Source: Actinomycetes bacterium
GTDB taxonomy: Bacteria > Actinomycetota > Actinomycetes > S36-B12 > UBA10799
Length of the DNA: 33,980 nucleotides
Assembly: GCA_029779995.1 (NCBI GenBank)
Contig: JAKOZM010000080.1
Span: forward strand, 1 to 33,980
Reading direction: 5' to 3'
Shown: positions 1 to 8,044 of the stretch, one piece after another
Layout of the letters: every line of letters starts with the position of its first letter
Numbering within the stretch: position 1 is the first letter of the stretch
The notes under the pieces: generated by a model
Database searches by the model: none
Told to the model about the DNA's origin: nothing
Seen by the model: only the letters and a program-made list of their open reading frames with translations
Made by a program: the position numbers and the translations under genes

Positions 1-966
1 GAGGTGGGCGGTGGTGATGGTGTCGGAGCCGTCGTCGAAGGCCGCGAGCAGTGCTTCGGTGAGTAGTAGGGCGGTGTCGCCGACGTAGCCCTGGGTGCGG
101 CGCCAGATGTAGCCGGCGTGCTGGCGGCTGAAGATCCCGGCCGGGGCGCAGTCGAAGTAGGGCAGCAGCACGGTCTCGGCGTCCTTGAGGAAGCGTTGCC
201 AAGTGCGTCGGTCGTCGTCGGTGGCCAGCGGGTACGCAGTCAGGGTGAGGCGTTCGAGTCGGGAGTTGATCTGCGGGTCGAGGTAGAGCGGGGACTCGTG
301 CAGGTCGGCGCCGACGAGGATCATCGTGCCGCCGAGCTCACCGAGCTCGGTGTTGAGGTACTTGAGGAAGTCGAGCATGTCCCGGGAGTCCTTGTTGGAC
401 ACGTCGAGGAAGTGGCTGTCGTCGATGAGCAGCAGTCTCACCCCGTGCTGCCGGAAGGCGTGGATGACCCTGGTCGTGGTGACGCGGATGAGGCCTTCGC
501 TGGGGTAGCCCATCGTCAGCAGCAGCGCGGCGAGGACGTCGCGGATCTTCGAGGCGGCGCGCAGGGTGAGGTAGAGCTGCGGGATCCAGTCGGCGGTCAC
601 GCCGGGCTCTGGGTTCCACGTGGGGCGGGGGTCGGCGCAGGCCGGGCCGAGCAGGTCGCGGTATGCCGCTTGGGCCCAGTCCTTGACGAAGGTCGACTTG
701 CCGACGGCGAAGGAGGCGCTGACCGACCCGATCGCCTTGGCTCCGGGCGGGCGGAGCCGGTTGCGGTCGACGAGTCGGGTGAGGTGGTGGGCGGCGCGCT
801 GTGCCAGGACGGAGGGCAGGACGATCCCGGTCATGGCGGTGGTGATCTCGTCCCAGTACTCGTCCTGGGCGGCCTCGGACATCGCGTCGAAGGTCTCGAC
901 AGGGATCGGTGTCGGCATGGTCCCGGGCGGGGCAGTGGCTTGCTGGTGCCACAGGCGGGCGTCCAT
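1..966 (-). CDS. tnsC: TnsC/TniB-like AAA ATPase of element A (partial, C-terminus beyond window)
   Basis: Transposition regulator ATPase that in Tn7-like systems bridges the target selector (TniQ) and the TnsB transposase. The ATG at 966 overlaps the TnsB stop by one base (TGATG). The frame stays open to base 1; by comparison with the copy in element B about 35 C-terminal residues lie outside the window. A P-loop reads ASFAVGKST (residues 84-92), with Ala where the first Walker A Gly is expected. A Walker B-like LLIDDSH has its acidic pair at residues 182-183. Residue 38 is Trp (TGG), which matters because copy B has a stop there. It is third in a minus-strand tnsA-tnsB-tnsC operon. The TniQ genes expected downstream would lie left of the window. 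The assignment rests on the ATPase motifs plus operon position. Confidence 0.9.
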   Translation of the reverse strand, partial: MDARLWHQQATAPPGTMPTPIPVETFDAMSEAAQDEYWDEITTAMTGIVLPSVLAQRAAHHLTRLVDRNRLRPPGAKAIGSVSASFAVGKSTFVKDWAQAAYRDLLGPACADPRPTWNPEPGVTADWIPQLYLTLRAASKIRDVLAALLLTMGYPSEGLIRVTTTRVIHAFRQHGVRLLLIDDSHFLDVSNKDSRDMLDFLKYLNTELGELGGTMILVGADLHESPLYLDPQINSRLERLTLTAYPLATDDDRRTWQRFLKDAETVLLPYFDCAPAGIFSRQHAGYIWRRTQGYVGDTALLLTEALLAAFDDGSDTITTAHL

Positions 967-3179
967 CAGATGGCCTCGCTGTCGTAGTCGGGGAAGGCTG
1001 AGTCGAAGTCGATCTGTGTGGTTGTCTCGGCGGCGTCGGCGATGGGGTCGTCTTCGGCGAGGGAGGCGCCGGGGCGGAGGCTGGGTGGCGTGACGTCGGC
1101 GGCGGTGTCGATGAGCGCGCGTGCGGCGTCGGCTTCGGCGTGGTCGATGAGGGCTTGGTCGTGGCGCATGCCGGCGCGGATGAGCTTGCTGCGCCATTCC
1201 TCGTCGGTGGGTGCGGCGCTGAGCTCGGTGATGGCGGCGATGATCTCGCGGGTCACGTTGCGTCGGGAGACGACGCGGTTGCCGCCGCGGTCTCGGATGA
1301 GCTGGCGGGCTCGTTGTACGACGACGTCGGTGAGCGGCGCTTCGACCAGGTGGGCGTCGCGCCACTGCAGTTCGTAGATGCGGTCGTCGTGTCGGCTGCG
1401 GTGCCAGAGCCGGGACCGGTCGCGGGGGTCGTAGTGGAAGGGGACCTTGGCGTCCTGGGCACGGTAGGTGCCGGGCCGGACGCCGCGGACCTCGTCGAGG
1501 ATGTCGCCGTCGTAGGTGAGGCCCCGGAAGGCGACGCCGCCGTTGCCGGGGGTGAGCCACTTCTCGGGCAGCAGGCTGAAGATCAGGTCCGGGTGTTGCG
1601 GGACGAGCAGGCGCCCGGTGATCGTGTGCAGCATGTCGTGGCGCTCGAGCGGTGTGAAGTTGCCGTCTTCGACGCCGGGGATCTTCACGCCGCCATGCCG
1701 GTTGCGGTGGTAGGCGATGGCGATGTGCCGGTGCAGGTGCTGCTGCAGCTCGCGCCACGATCCGAGCGGCTCGAACCCCACCCAGCCGACGAACCGTCCC
1801 CGTTCGTGGACGGCGCGCCCTTTGAACCCGGCCCCGTTTCGGAAGGACTGGTATGCCGCCTGGAGGCTGTCGTGCCACCGCTCCACGATGTTGTTGTCGA
1901 TGGGACGTCCGGGCCGGGAGGGCATGAGGTCGACATTCCAGTCGCGCAGCAGCGCGAGCAGGCTGTCGCTGAGGAAGATCTTGCCGTTGTCAGCCCGCAT
2001 GGAGATGGGCCAGATGCCGGGCTTGACGTGTCGGCCGGTCACCTCTCGGCCGGCTCGGACGCGGCTGGCGTGCGCGGTGACGGGGTTGTCGCCGAGGTCG
2101 AGGCTGGCGGGGATGCCGCACCACCGGAAGTCGTCGATGGCGGTCTCCTGCACGACCATCGAGAAGGGCCGGATGGCGTCATACAGCGCGAGGGCGATCT
2201 CCAGGGCGTTCGCGGACTGGGGGACGACGCGGCAGGCGACGACCACGCGGCTCGGGACCGAGATGATCGTGATGATCTCGACGGAGTAGACGCGTTCGTA
2301 GACGTCGTCCCAGACCAGGTTGTCGCACCGGGTGACGTCGACCGCGAAGTGTCCCGGGTGGGTGGCCGGGTAGTTGCTCCGGCTGGAGTTCCTGCGCAGC
2401 GTGGAGGACTTGTGCTGCTTGGTTGTGTGCCCCAAGGCGGCGAACCGCATCGACAGGTACTGCTGGGTGATCCGTTGAGGCAGGTCGATGTCGTCGATGC
2501 CCTCCTGCTTGAGCCGGACCAGGACCCGCCGTTCGATCTCGACGATGCTGACCTTGCTGCGGGTGCCGTCAAACCCCGCCAGTTCCTCGTCGACGATGCG
2601 GACGAACCGGGGGTCGATGACCTCGAAGCCCTGCCGGCCCTTGGTCTTGCGACCGTCCACCAGTCCGCGCAGACCGTCGCGTTTGAAGGCTTTGATCCAG
2701 CCGCGGATGGTGTTGGGCGCGACGCTGTTCTTCACGACCTCACCGGCCAGGAGGCGCCGGACCCGCATCCGGTCGACGCTGTACTCGAAGGTGAGCTGTC
2801 GGGCCATCGCCTCGATCCGCTTGCTCAGGCTGACCGCAAAGCCTTCCCCGAACGGGTGGAACGGTTCCCCGTCTCGGGCCATCAGCGGATGACCGTCGCG
2901 GTAGGCCGTGAGTATCTCAAGGACCACTTCGCGCTTGAGGTGGACCTCTGCGCGCATTGCGGGAGTCAGGCTGCTCCACCACGGCTGCAGCGACAGGTGG
3001 ATCGCATCCAGGCCCTCGTCGCCGAATCCGGTGACGGTGAGCTGGTCGGCCCGAACGAAGTGGTTGTCCCCGATGGCGTCCTTGACCGTGACGCCGTGCC
3101 GCCCCAGCTCCACGACGACGGCCGGGCCAAAGGACATCAAGGCCCGGGCTCCGACGAACAGCTCCACCGCCTTGCTCAC
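966..3179 (-). CDS. tnsB: TnsB-like DDE transposase (Mu/Tn7 type), element A
   Basis: Catalytic transposase subunit that binds the element ends and joins 3' ends to target DNA. The 737-residue product has an N-terminal winged-helix/HTH region (about 135-185) and an RNase H-fold integrase core with a DDE triad: D281 (in FAVDVTRCD), D397 (in SMRADNG) and E433 (in NIVERW). The D-E spacing of 35 residues is typical. A long basic C-terminal region follows, as in Tn7 and Tn5053-type transposases. The start is placed at GTG 3179, which overlaps the TnsA stop and aligns with the ATG of the element B copy. An in-frame upstream extension to 3278 would lie inside tnsA and is not preferred. The triad and core are intact, so the protein is probably active. 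Confidence 0.95.
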   Translation of the reverse strand: MSKAVELFVGARALMSFGPAVVVELGRHGVTVKDAIGDNHFVRADQLTVTGFGDEGLDAIHLSLQPWWSSLTPAMRAEVHLKREVVLEILTAYRDGHPLMARDGEPFHPFGEGFAVSLSKRIEAMARQLTFEYSVDRMRVRRLLAGEVVKNSVAPNTIRGWIKAFKRDGLRGLVDGRKTKGRQGFEVIDPRFVRIVDEELAGFDGTRSKVSIVEIERRVLVRLKQEGIDDIDLPQRITQQYLSMRFAALGHTTKQHKSSTLRRNSSRSNYPATHPGHFAVDVTRCDNLVWDDVYERVYSVEIITIISVPSRVVVACRVVPQSANALEIALALYDAIRPFSMVVQETAIDDFRWCGIPASLDLGDNPVTAHASRVRAGREVTGRHVKPGIWPISMRADNGKIFLSDSLLALLRDWNVDLMPSRPGRPIDNNIVERWHDSLQAAYQSFRNGAGFKGRAVHERGRFVGWVGFEPLGSWRELQQHLHRHIAIAYHRNRHGGVKIPGVEDGNFTPLERHDMLHTITGRLLVPQHPDLIFSLLPEKWLTPGNGGVAFRGLTYDGDILDEVRGVRPGTYRAQDAKVPFHYDPRDRSRLWHRSRHDDRIYELQWRDAHLVEAPLTDVVVQRARQLIRDRGGNRVVSRRNVTREIIAAITELSAAPTDEEWRSKLIRAGMRHDQALIDHAEADAARALIDTAADVTPPSLRPGASLAEDDPIADAAETTTQIDFDSAFPDYDSEAI

Positions 3180-4036
3180 GAGGAAACGTCCGCTGGCTGG
3201 TGGATCACCAATGGCGTGGTACGCGTGATTGGGGAGTCCAGGTCGCAGTCGATCTGTCCGTTCCAGACGCCGTGCCACATCGCGGACACCACATGCCCTC
3301 CACCGGCATCAAGGTCGAGGACGTCGGCGACGGTCCCCGCGCCCTCGAGGTACTCGTGTAGGAGACGCAGTGATCCGGGGTACCACGGCATGCGCCGCCG
3401 GAATCCATGAATCCACATCAGGTTCACCCGCCGGATCCGTGACCAGCCGGAGAAGACCTCGTGGCGCCACCCCACCTCGACGCACGCCTCGGCGGTCAAG
3501 CGCACCTTCAACTTGAAGTCCTCGTCATGACGCTTGGCCGGCCGGACATCCCAGAGCCGAATCGTGCCGTCGCCGTGACGACTGAGCAGGTCAGGCGTGT
3601 GCTCGAGGCGGCGGCCACGGCGCTTTGCAGGAAGCCGCAGTCTGCACGGCTGGGCGACCAGCCAGGTCACGTCGCTGCGGCGGTCGAGCTCCCTGACGAG
3701 GTCGTGCTCGAGACCTGATTCGAGGTGGAGGTGCGTGCCTGTCGTGACGGTGAAGGCATACACGGGGATGTGCCCCGAGCGTGCCTTTACCTTCGGCGTG
3801 CGGGTTCGCTGCAAGCGGGTGACATCCGGGCGCCCGGACCAGGGCCACACGGAAAGGCCGGCGCCTACATCGAAGAGCCACTCGGCTTCGAGGTCAGGGG
3901 CAAGCACCACAGGGGCTGGCCGCTTTCGGGCATGCGAAATAGACTCGTCCACGCGACGGCACCTTCGTTTCTGGGCAACAGTTACATCGGGACCGTCGCC
4001 GAGGGGTACCCGTGCCAGCGGGTGCCCCTCATCCAT
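3176..4036 (-). CDS. tnsA: TnsA-like endonuclease subunit of heteromeric transposase, element A
   Basis: TnsA cleaves the 5' ends of Tn7-like elements and so supports cut-and-paste transposition. The restriction-endonuclease-like core is visible: E110 (in SGLEHDLVREL), D149 (in HTPDLLSR) and a strand reading DVRPA (163-167). The usual catalytic lysine after the last strand (EVK/DVK) is Arg165 here, and the same holds in copy B. The ATG at 4036 gives 286 residues, matching the 285 of copy B. An earlier ATG at 4117 would run the gene into a palindrome at 4114-4125, so the shorter form is preferred. The stop overlaps the GTG of tnsB, indicating translational coupling. This is the first gene of the minus-strand operon. 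Confidence 0.88.
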   Translation of the reverse strand: MDEGHPLARVPLGDGPDVTVAQKRRCRRVDESISHARKRPAPVVLAPDLEAEWLFDVGAGLSVWPWSGRPDVTRLQRTRTPKVKARSGHIPVYAFTVTTGTHLHLESGLEHDLVRELDRRSDVTWLVAQPCRLRLPAKRRGRRLEHTPDLLSRHGDGTIRLWDVRPAKRHDEDFKLKVRLTAEACVEVGWRHEVFSGWSRIRRVNLMWIHGFRRRMPWYPGSLRLLHEYLEGAGTVADVLDLDAGGGHVVSAMWHGVWNGQIDCDLDSPITRTTPLVIHQPADVSS

Positions 4037-4113
4037 GTCCGGACTCAGGCCCACAGCGACCGTCTTGCTCGCAAGGGTAGACCTGGCCATTCGACTCAGA
4101 CAAGGGGAATCGC

Positions 4114-4217
4114 GCAAATATTTGCCGGACGGACACGCCGAGGCCCCCTGCTGAGCTGTCCCTGATTTATGTGTCGGTGCGTGTTTGTGCAGGTCGAGTC
4201 GATACGCTAAATATTTG
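4114..4217. promoter_or_regulatory. Divergent control region with paired AAATATTTG palindromes (element A)
   Basis: The gap between tnsA (start 4036) and the zinc-ribbon gene (start 4283) holds a perfect 12-bp palindrome GCAAATATTTGC at 4114-4125. A near-copy, CTAAATATTTG, lies at 4207-4217, about 92 bp away. These AT-rich sites stand out against the GC-rich surroundings and lie one on each side of a divergent promoter region. They look like operators for a shared repressor of the transposition and defence operons. Element B lacks them. No -35/-10 boxes could be assigned firmly. Confidence 0.5.
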
Positions 4218-4282
4218 TAGTGCGGGGCCGCTCGACCGAGAGTTGCCTTGGGTACTCGGCTGAGACCTTGGAGGTGGGTACG

Positions 4283-4729
4283 GTGGGGTCACCAACCGTT
4301 TCGGGGCTGACCACCCCGACGAGGAAAGCCCTCGATGATCTGATGAGCCGACGCCTGAACACCCTCGTTCCCTTGGAGCGGGCAACCTTGGCCACCGTGG
4401 CCGACGCGATCCCCCGCGCTGTCCTGTCCGCCGCCAAGATGCCCTGCCTCAACCCCAGCTGCCTGCGCAAGGTCACGCGCCCGAAGGCTGGCCGGCTGCC
4501 GCTCTTCTGCGGGCGGCCATGCCGTGAGGCCTTCGACTACGAGCGCGCCGAACTGCTCGCGGACATTGCGGTGCTGCTGCAAGCGATCGAGCGCGGCGAA
4601 GGCACACACGCCCAACGGCGGAAGGTCCAGGTGGAGCTGGCCAATCGGCGTTGGTGCCTTCAGCGGTACGCGGTGCCCCCGGACCGAAACCGGCCTGAAC
4701 TGCACGCCGCGCCGGCGTCGGACTCCTAG
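4283..4729 (+). CDS. Small zinc-ribbon protein, first gene of defence operon A
   Basis: I do not recognise a named family. The 148-residue product has a CX4C...CX3C zinc-binding pattern (CLNPSC and FCGRPC, followed by REAFDYER) in its middle, and a polar C-terminal half predicted helical. The same motif set (CLNPRC, FCSSKC, RRAYDYER) occurs in the otherwise poorly conserved protein at the same place in element B. The zinc module is therefore the constrained part. The start is GTG 4283 because GGAGGT at 4270-4275 is well spaced; an in-frame GTG at 4220 would overlap the palindromic operator. It sits 15 bp ahead of the helicase gene. Possible roles are a DNA-binding regulator of the operon or an adaptor for the helicase. 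Function is unproven. Confidence 0.7.
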   Translation: MGSPTVSGLTTPTRKALDDLMSRRLNTLVPLERATLATVADAIPRAVLSAAKMPCLNPSCLRKVTRPKAGRLPLFCGRPCREAFDYERAELLADIAVLLQAIERGEGTHAQRRKVQVELANRRWCLQRYAVPPDRNRPELHAAPASDS

Positions 4730-4744
4730 GGCAGGATCACCACT

Positions 4745-7700
4745 GTGCCGAAGATCTTTGACAACCTCACGCCGGAGAGTCAGCTGGGCGTAGCCCTTCG
4801 GGACTACTTTGACGGGTCCTACGAGTCGTTGGACGTCGCGACTGGCTATCTCGACCTGCGCGGCTGGGGCCACCTCGGAGACATCATCGGGGGCAAGCCC
4901 TTCGCCGAGGGGGACCCGCCTGTCGCTCGGGTCCTCGTGGGGATGGTTGCCCCGTCCGACTCCCAGGCCATCCTGAGCTCGCTCCAAGCAGAGCTTGCAG
5001 AGCAAGGGGCCGGTGCAGCCATCCACGACAACAGCAAGGCGCTCGATCAGAAGGAGCGGCTCGTGCGCCACCTGCGAACGCAGTTGATGCGCGGGCTGCC
5101 GACCAAGAGCGGGCAGGCCACCCTTCAGCTCATGAAGCGGCAGTTGGAGTCGGGGCGTGTCCAGATCAAGGTGTTCACCAGGCGACCGCTGCACGGCAAG
5201 GCGTACATCCTTCGCGGGGGCGTTGGCCCTGCCCCGCTGTGGTCCTACCTTGGGTCCTCCAACTTCACGGGTGCCGGTCTGTTCAACAACCTTGAGCTCA
5301 ACATCGACATAGCGGACCAGGACCCCAACCAGAAGCTGGCGTCGTGGTTCGAGGACCGCTGGGACGACAAGTACTCCCTGACGATCACCAAGGAGATCAT
5401 CGAGCTGATCGAGGAGTCGTGGTCCGGGGAGGAGCAGGCCACACCATTCGAGGTCTACCTCAAGGTCTGTCACGCCTTGTCACAAGATGCTCGCGACGGT
5501 CTGGGGTACGTGCTTCCCAAGTCGATGCAGGACCTTCTGCTCGACTACCAGGTCACGGCTGTGCGAACCCTGGCTCGTCGGATCGTTCGCCGCGGCGGCA
5601 CGATGTTGGGCGACGTCGTCGGGTTGGGCAAGACGCTCACGGCGGTCGCCACTGCCCTGATGCTTCAAGCCGCCGAGGACTACACCACCTTGGTGCTGTG
5701 CCCGAAGAACTTGGAGTCGATGTGGCAGGAGCACTTGGATGCCTACGGGGTGGAGGGGGCGCGCGTCGTTCCCTACTCGATGGCTGACAAGGTCCTTCCA
5801 GACCTGAAGCTGTACAAACTCGTCATCTGCGATGAGTCACACAACCTTCGCAATGACACCACCAGGGCCCACGAGGCGATCAGGGAGTACGTCCGGCGCA
5901 ACTCCAGCAAGGTCCTGCTCCTCACCGCGACTCCCTACAACTTGGCCTTCGCCGACGTCGCCAACCAACTGGCCCTGTACATCGAAGAGGACGAGGACCT
6001 GGGGATCGTCCCTTCGGCGGCGATGGCCAAGGACCACACCCTGGCGGACAAGGTCGACGGCAAGACGAACACGCTCGTGGCGTTCAAGCGCTCCGAAGAA
6101 TCTGACGACTGGCGCCGGCTCATGTCCGACCACCTCGTGCGTCGCACCCGCAGCTTCATCAAGAAGTCCGCCAAGAAGAAGCTGGTCACCCTCACGGACG
6201 GGACAGTCCAAGAGCGCGAGTACCTCCAGTTCGCCGACGGCACCGAGTTCTTCTTCCCGACCCGGGTCCCGCATCCACTCACGCACACGTTCGGGAAGGA
6301 CGACCCGGCTTCGTTGATGGAGGACGACACCACTCTGGACGCGATCGCGAAACTGACGCTGCCGCGGTATCGACTCTCCGACTACGAGGACACCCGAGCA
6401 ACCAAGACTGCTGAGGACAAGAAGTACCTGGACGACATCCGCTCAGGCCGAGGCAACGTCAGCGGCTTCGTGCGCATCGGCCTGTTCAAGCGCCTCTCGT
6501 CGTCCGGGCACTCCTTCATCCTGTCCCTGCAGCGTCAGCGAGCCCGGAACGAGCTCTTCATCCACGCGATCGACCACAAGCTGCAGGTCCCGCTGGGGAG
6601 CTTCACCGATAGGCAGATCGCCGTCAGCGACGACGACCTCGAGAGCGACGAGCCGGTAGGTGGGTCGCTGGCCAGTCGTTACCAGGAGCTGCGCGACAGC
6701 GCACCGGCGAAGACCAAGTGGCTCAACTCGACGGTCTTCAAGACCACGCTGCGGCACGACCTCATCAAGGACAACGAGCTGATCACGTCCCTCCTGGTCC
6801 GCTTCGGCAGCTGGGACTCCACGCGTGACACGAAAGTGAACGCGCTGGTCGACCTGCTACGCGGTGACCACGAGGGCCAGAAGGTACTCGTTTTCAGTGA
6901 GTACAAGGACACCGCCGAGTACGTCGCGGACGCGCTTGAGGCCGCGGGTGTCGACAACGTCGGGTTGGCGACGGGAGACGTGGCTGACCCCTCCGATGTC
7001 GCCCGCCGGTTCTCCCCACGCTCCAATCGGCTCCCGGGCCAGAGCGTCAGCGAGGTGGCCGAGCCCGTTGACCCCATCGACGTCCTCGTTGCCACGGACG
7101 TCCTCTCGGAAGGCCAGAACCTTCAAGACAGTCACGTGATCGTCAACTACGACCTGCCCTGGGCGATCATCCGGCTCATCCAGCGCGCCGGTCGAGTCGA
7201 CCGCGTCGGACAGGAGTCCGACACGGTCCACGTGTACCTGATCACCCACGACAAGGTCGAGCAGCAGATTCGCCTGCGCCAGCGCATCCGTGCGCGTCTC
7301 AGTGCGGCGGCCGAAGCATTCGGCTCCGATGAGCAGTTCTTCGGAACCGACGACGAGATCAACCTCCTCCACAACTTCTACAACGGCAACCTCTCTGACG
7401 GCGATGACGACGGAGAGGGCGAAGCCGACGCCGTGAGCGAGGCCTGGCTGGCGTGGAGCAACGCCCAGAACAGCCACCCCGAGGTGACGAAGAGGGTGCT
7501 CGAGCTGCCCGACCTCATCCATTCCACGCGCGACAAGTACGCCCGTGAGTCCACTGGTGGCGTGGCGTGCTTCGTGCGCACCGAGTCAGGGGTCGACGCA
7601 TTCGCGGTCAGCGAGTCCGCTGCGGGCGCTGAGCGGCTCCTCACACCAGCCGAGGCCCTGCGCATCTTCGAAGCCGAGCCAACGACCCCCACTGCATCAC

Positions 7701-8044
7701 CCCGTGACGACCACTTCGAGCGCGAGGCCGAGCTGGTTCGCGGTCCACTGACCATCGAGGCGCGTGCCGCCGGAAACCTCCGCGGAGTCCGCAAAAGGAT
7801 CTGGGAGCGATTCGGCGGGACCTTCTACGCCGAACAGGCCGAGGATGCACTCAACGCCCTGCACGAACGGCCACTGACAACCCATGCCACCAACCAGTTG
7901 TCCATCGCGCTGCGAAACAAGTACCCCGACCAGGACATCCTTGACCTGCTCGACCGCCTTCACCGCGAAGACCGTCTCGTCATCGGCTCCAGCGAGTCAG
8001 ACGAGCTACGAATCGTCTGCTCGATCGGAGTGACTGACCAGTGA
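4745..8044 (+). CDS. PLD-family nuclease fused to SNF2-type helicase (defence operon A)
   Basis: A 1099-residue GTG-start protein combining a nuclease-like and a motor domain. The N-terminal phospholipase D-like region carries H150-G-K152 and GSSNFTGAGL (170-179) with E184. The SNF2 helicase has Walker A GDVVGLGKT (289-297), the DESH box (363-366), TATP (394-397) and, near residues 779-825, the ATDVLSEGQNLQ and QRAGRVDRVGQ motifs of the second RecA lobe. An acidic stretch follows around residue 890. The stop overlaps the methyltransferase GTG (GTGA), so the two are translationally coupled. The combination resembles DISARM DrmD (SNF2) plus a PLD nuclease, without the other DISARM genes. I infer an ATP-driven restriction effector. 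The motifs are clear; the biological role is inference. Confidence 0.88.
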   Translation: MPKIFDNLTPESQLGVALRDYFDGSYESLDVATGYLDLRGWGHLGDIIGGKPFAEGDPPVARVLVGMVAPSDSQAILSSLQAELAEQGAGAAIHDNSKALDQKERLVRHLRTQLMRGLPTKSGQATLQLMKRQLESGRVQIKVFTRRPLHGKAYILRGGVGPAPLWSYLGSSNFTGAGLFNNLELNIDIADQDPNQKLASWFEDRWDDKYSLTITKEIIELIEESWSGEEQATPFEVYLKVCHALSQDARDGLGYVLPKSMQDLLLDYQVTAVRTLARRIVRRGGTMLGDVVGLGKTLTAVATALMLQAAEDYTTLVLCPKNLESMWQEHLDAYGVEGARVVPYSMADKVLPDLKLYKLVICDESHNLRNDTTRAHEAIREYVRRNSSKVLLLTATPYNLAFADVANQLALYIEEDEDLGIVPSAAMAKDHTLADKVDGKTNTLVAFKRSEESDDWRRLMSDHLVRRTRSFIKKSAKKKLVTLTDGTVQEREYLQFADGTEFFFPTRVPHPLTHTFGKDDPASLMEDDTTLDAIAKLTLPRYRLSDYEDTRATKTAEDKKYLDDIRSGRGNVSGFVRIGLFKRLSSSGHSFILSLQRQRARNELFIHAIDHKLQVPLGSFTDRQIAVSDDDLESDEPVGGSLASRYQELRDSAPAKTKWLNSTVFKTTLRHDLIKDNELITSLLVRFGSWDSTRDTKVNALVDLLRGDHEGQKVLVFSEYKDTAEYVADALEAAGVDNVGLATGDVADPSDVARRFSPRSNRLPGQSVSEVAEPVDPIDVLVATDVLSEGQNLQDSHVIVNYDLPWAIIRLIQRAGRVDRVGQESDTVHVYLITHDKVEQQIRLRQRIRARLSAAAEAFGSDEQFFGTDDEINLLHNFYNGNLSDGDDDGEGEADAVSEAWLAWSNAQNSHPEVTKRVLELPDLIHSTRDKYARESTGGVACFVRTESGVDAFAVSESAAGAERLLTPAEALRIFEAEPTTPTASPRDDHFEREAELVRGPLTIEARAAGNLRGVRKRIWERFGGTFYAEQAEDALNALHERPLTTHATNQLSIALRNKYPDQDILDLLDRLHREDRLVIGSSESDELRIVCSIGVTDQ

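Noticed and set aside
3179..3278. N-terminal extension of TnsB in element A
   Set aside because: The extra codons lie inside tnsA, and the element B protein starts at the equivalent of GTG 3179.
1140..3410. Long plus-strand open frame (756 codons) opposite tnsB
   Set aside because: It is the antisense shadow of a GC-rich gene. The minus strand encodes a clear DDE transposase with a full motif set.
4289..5473. Minus-strand open frame (394 codons) under the zinc-ribbon and helicase genes
   Set aside because: Antisense to two well-supported coupled genes; no domain and no ribosome-binding site.
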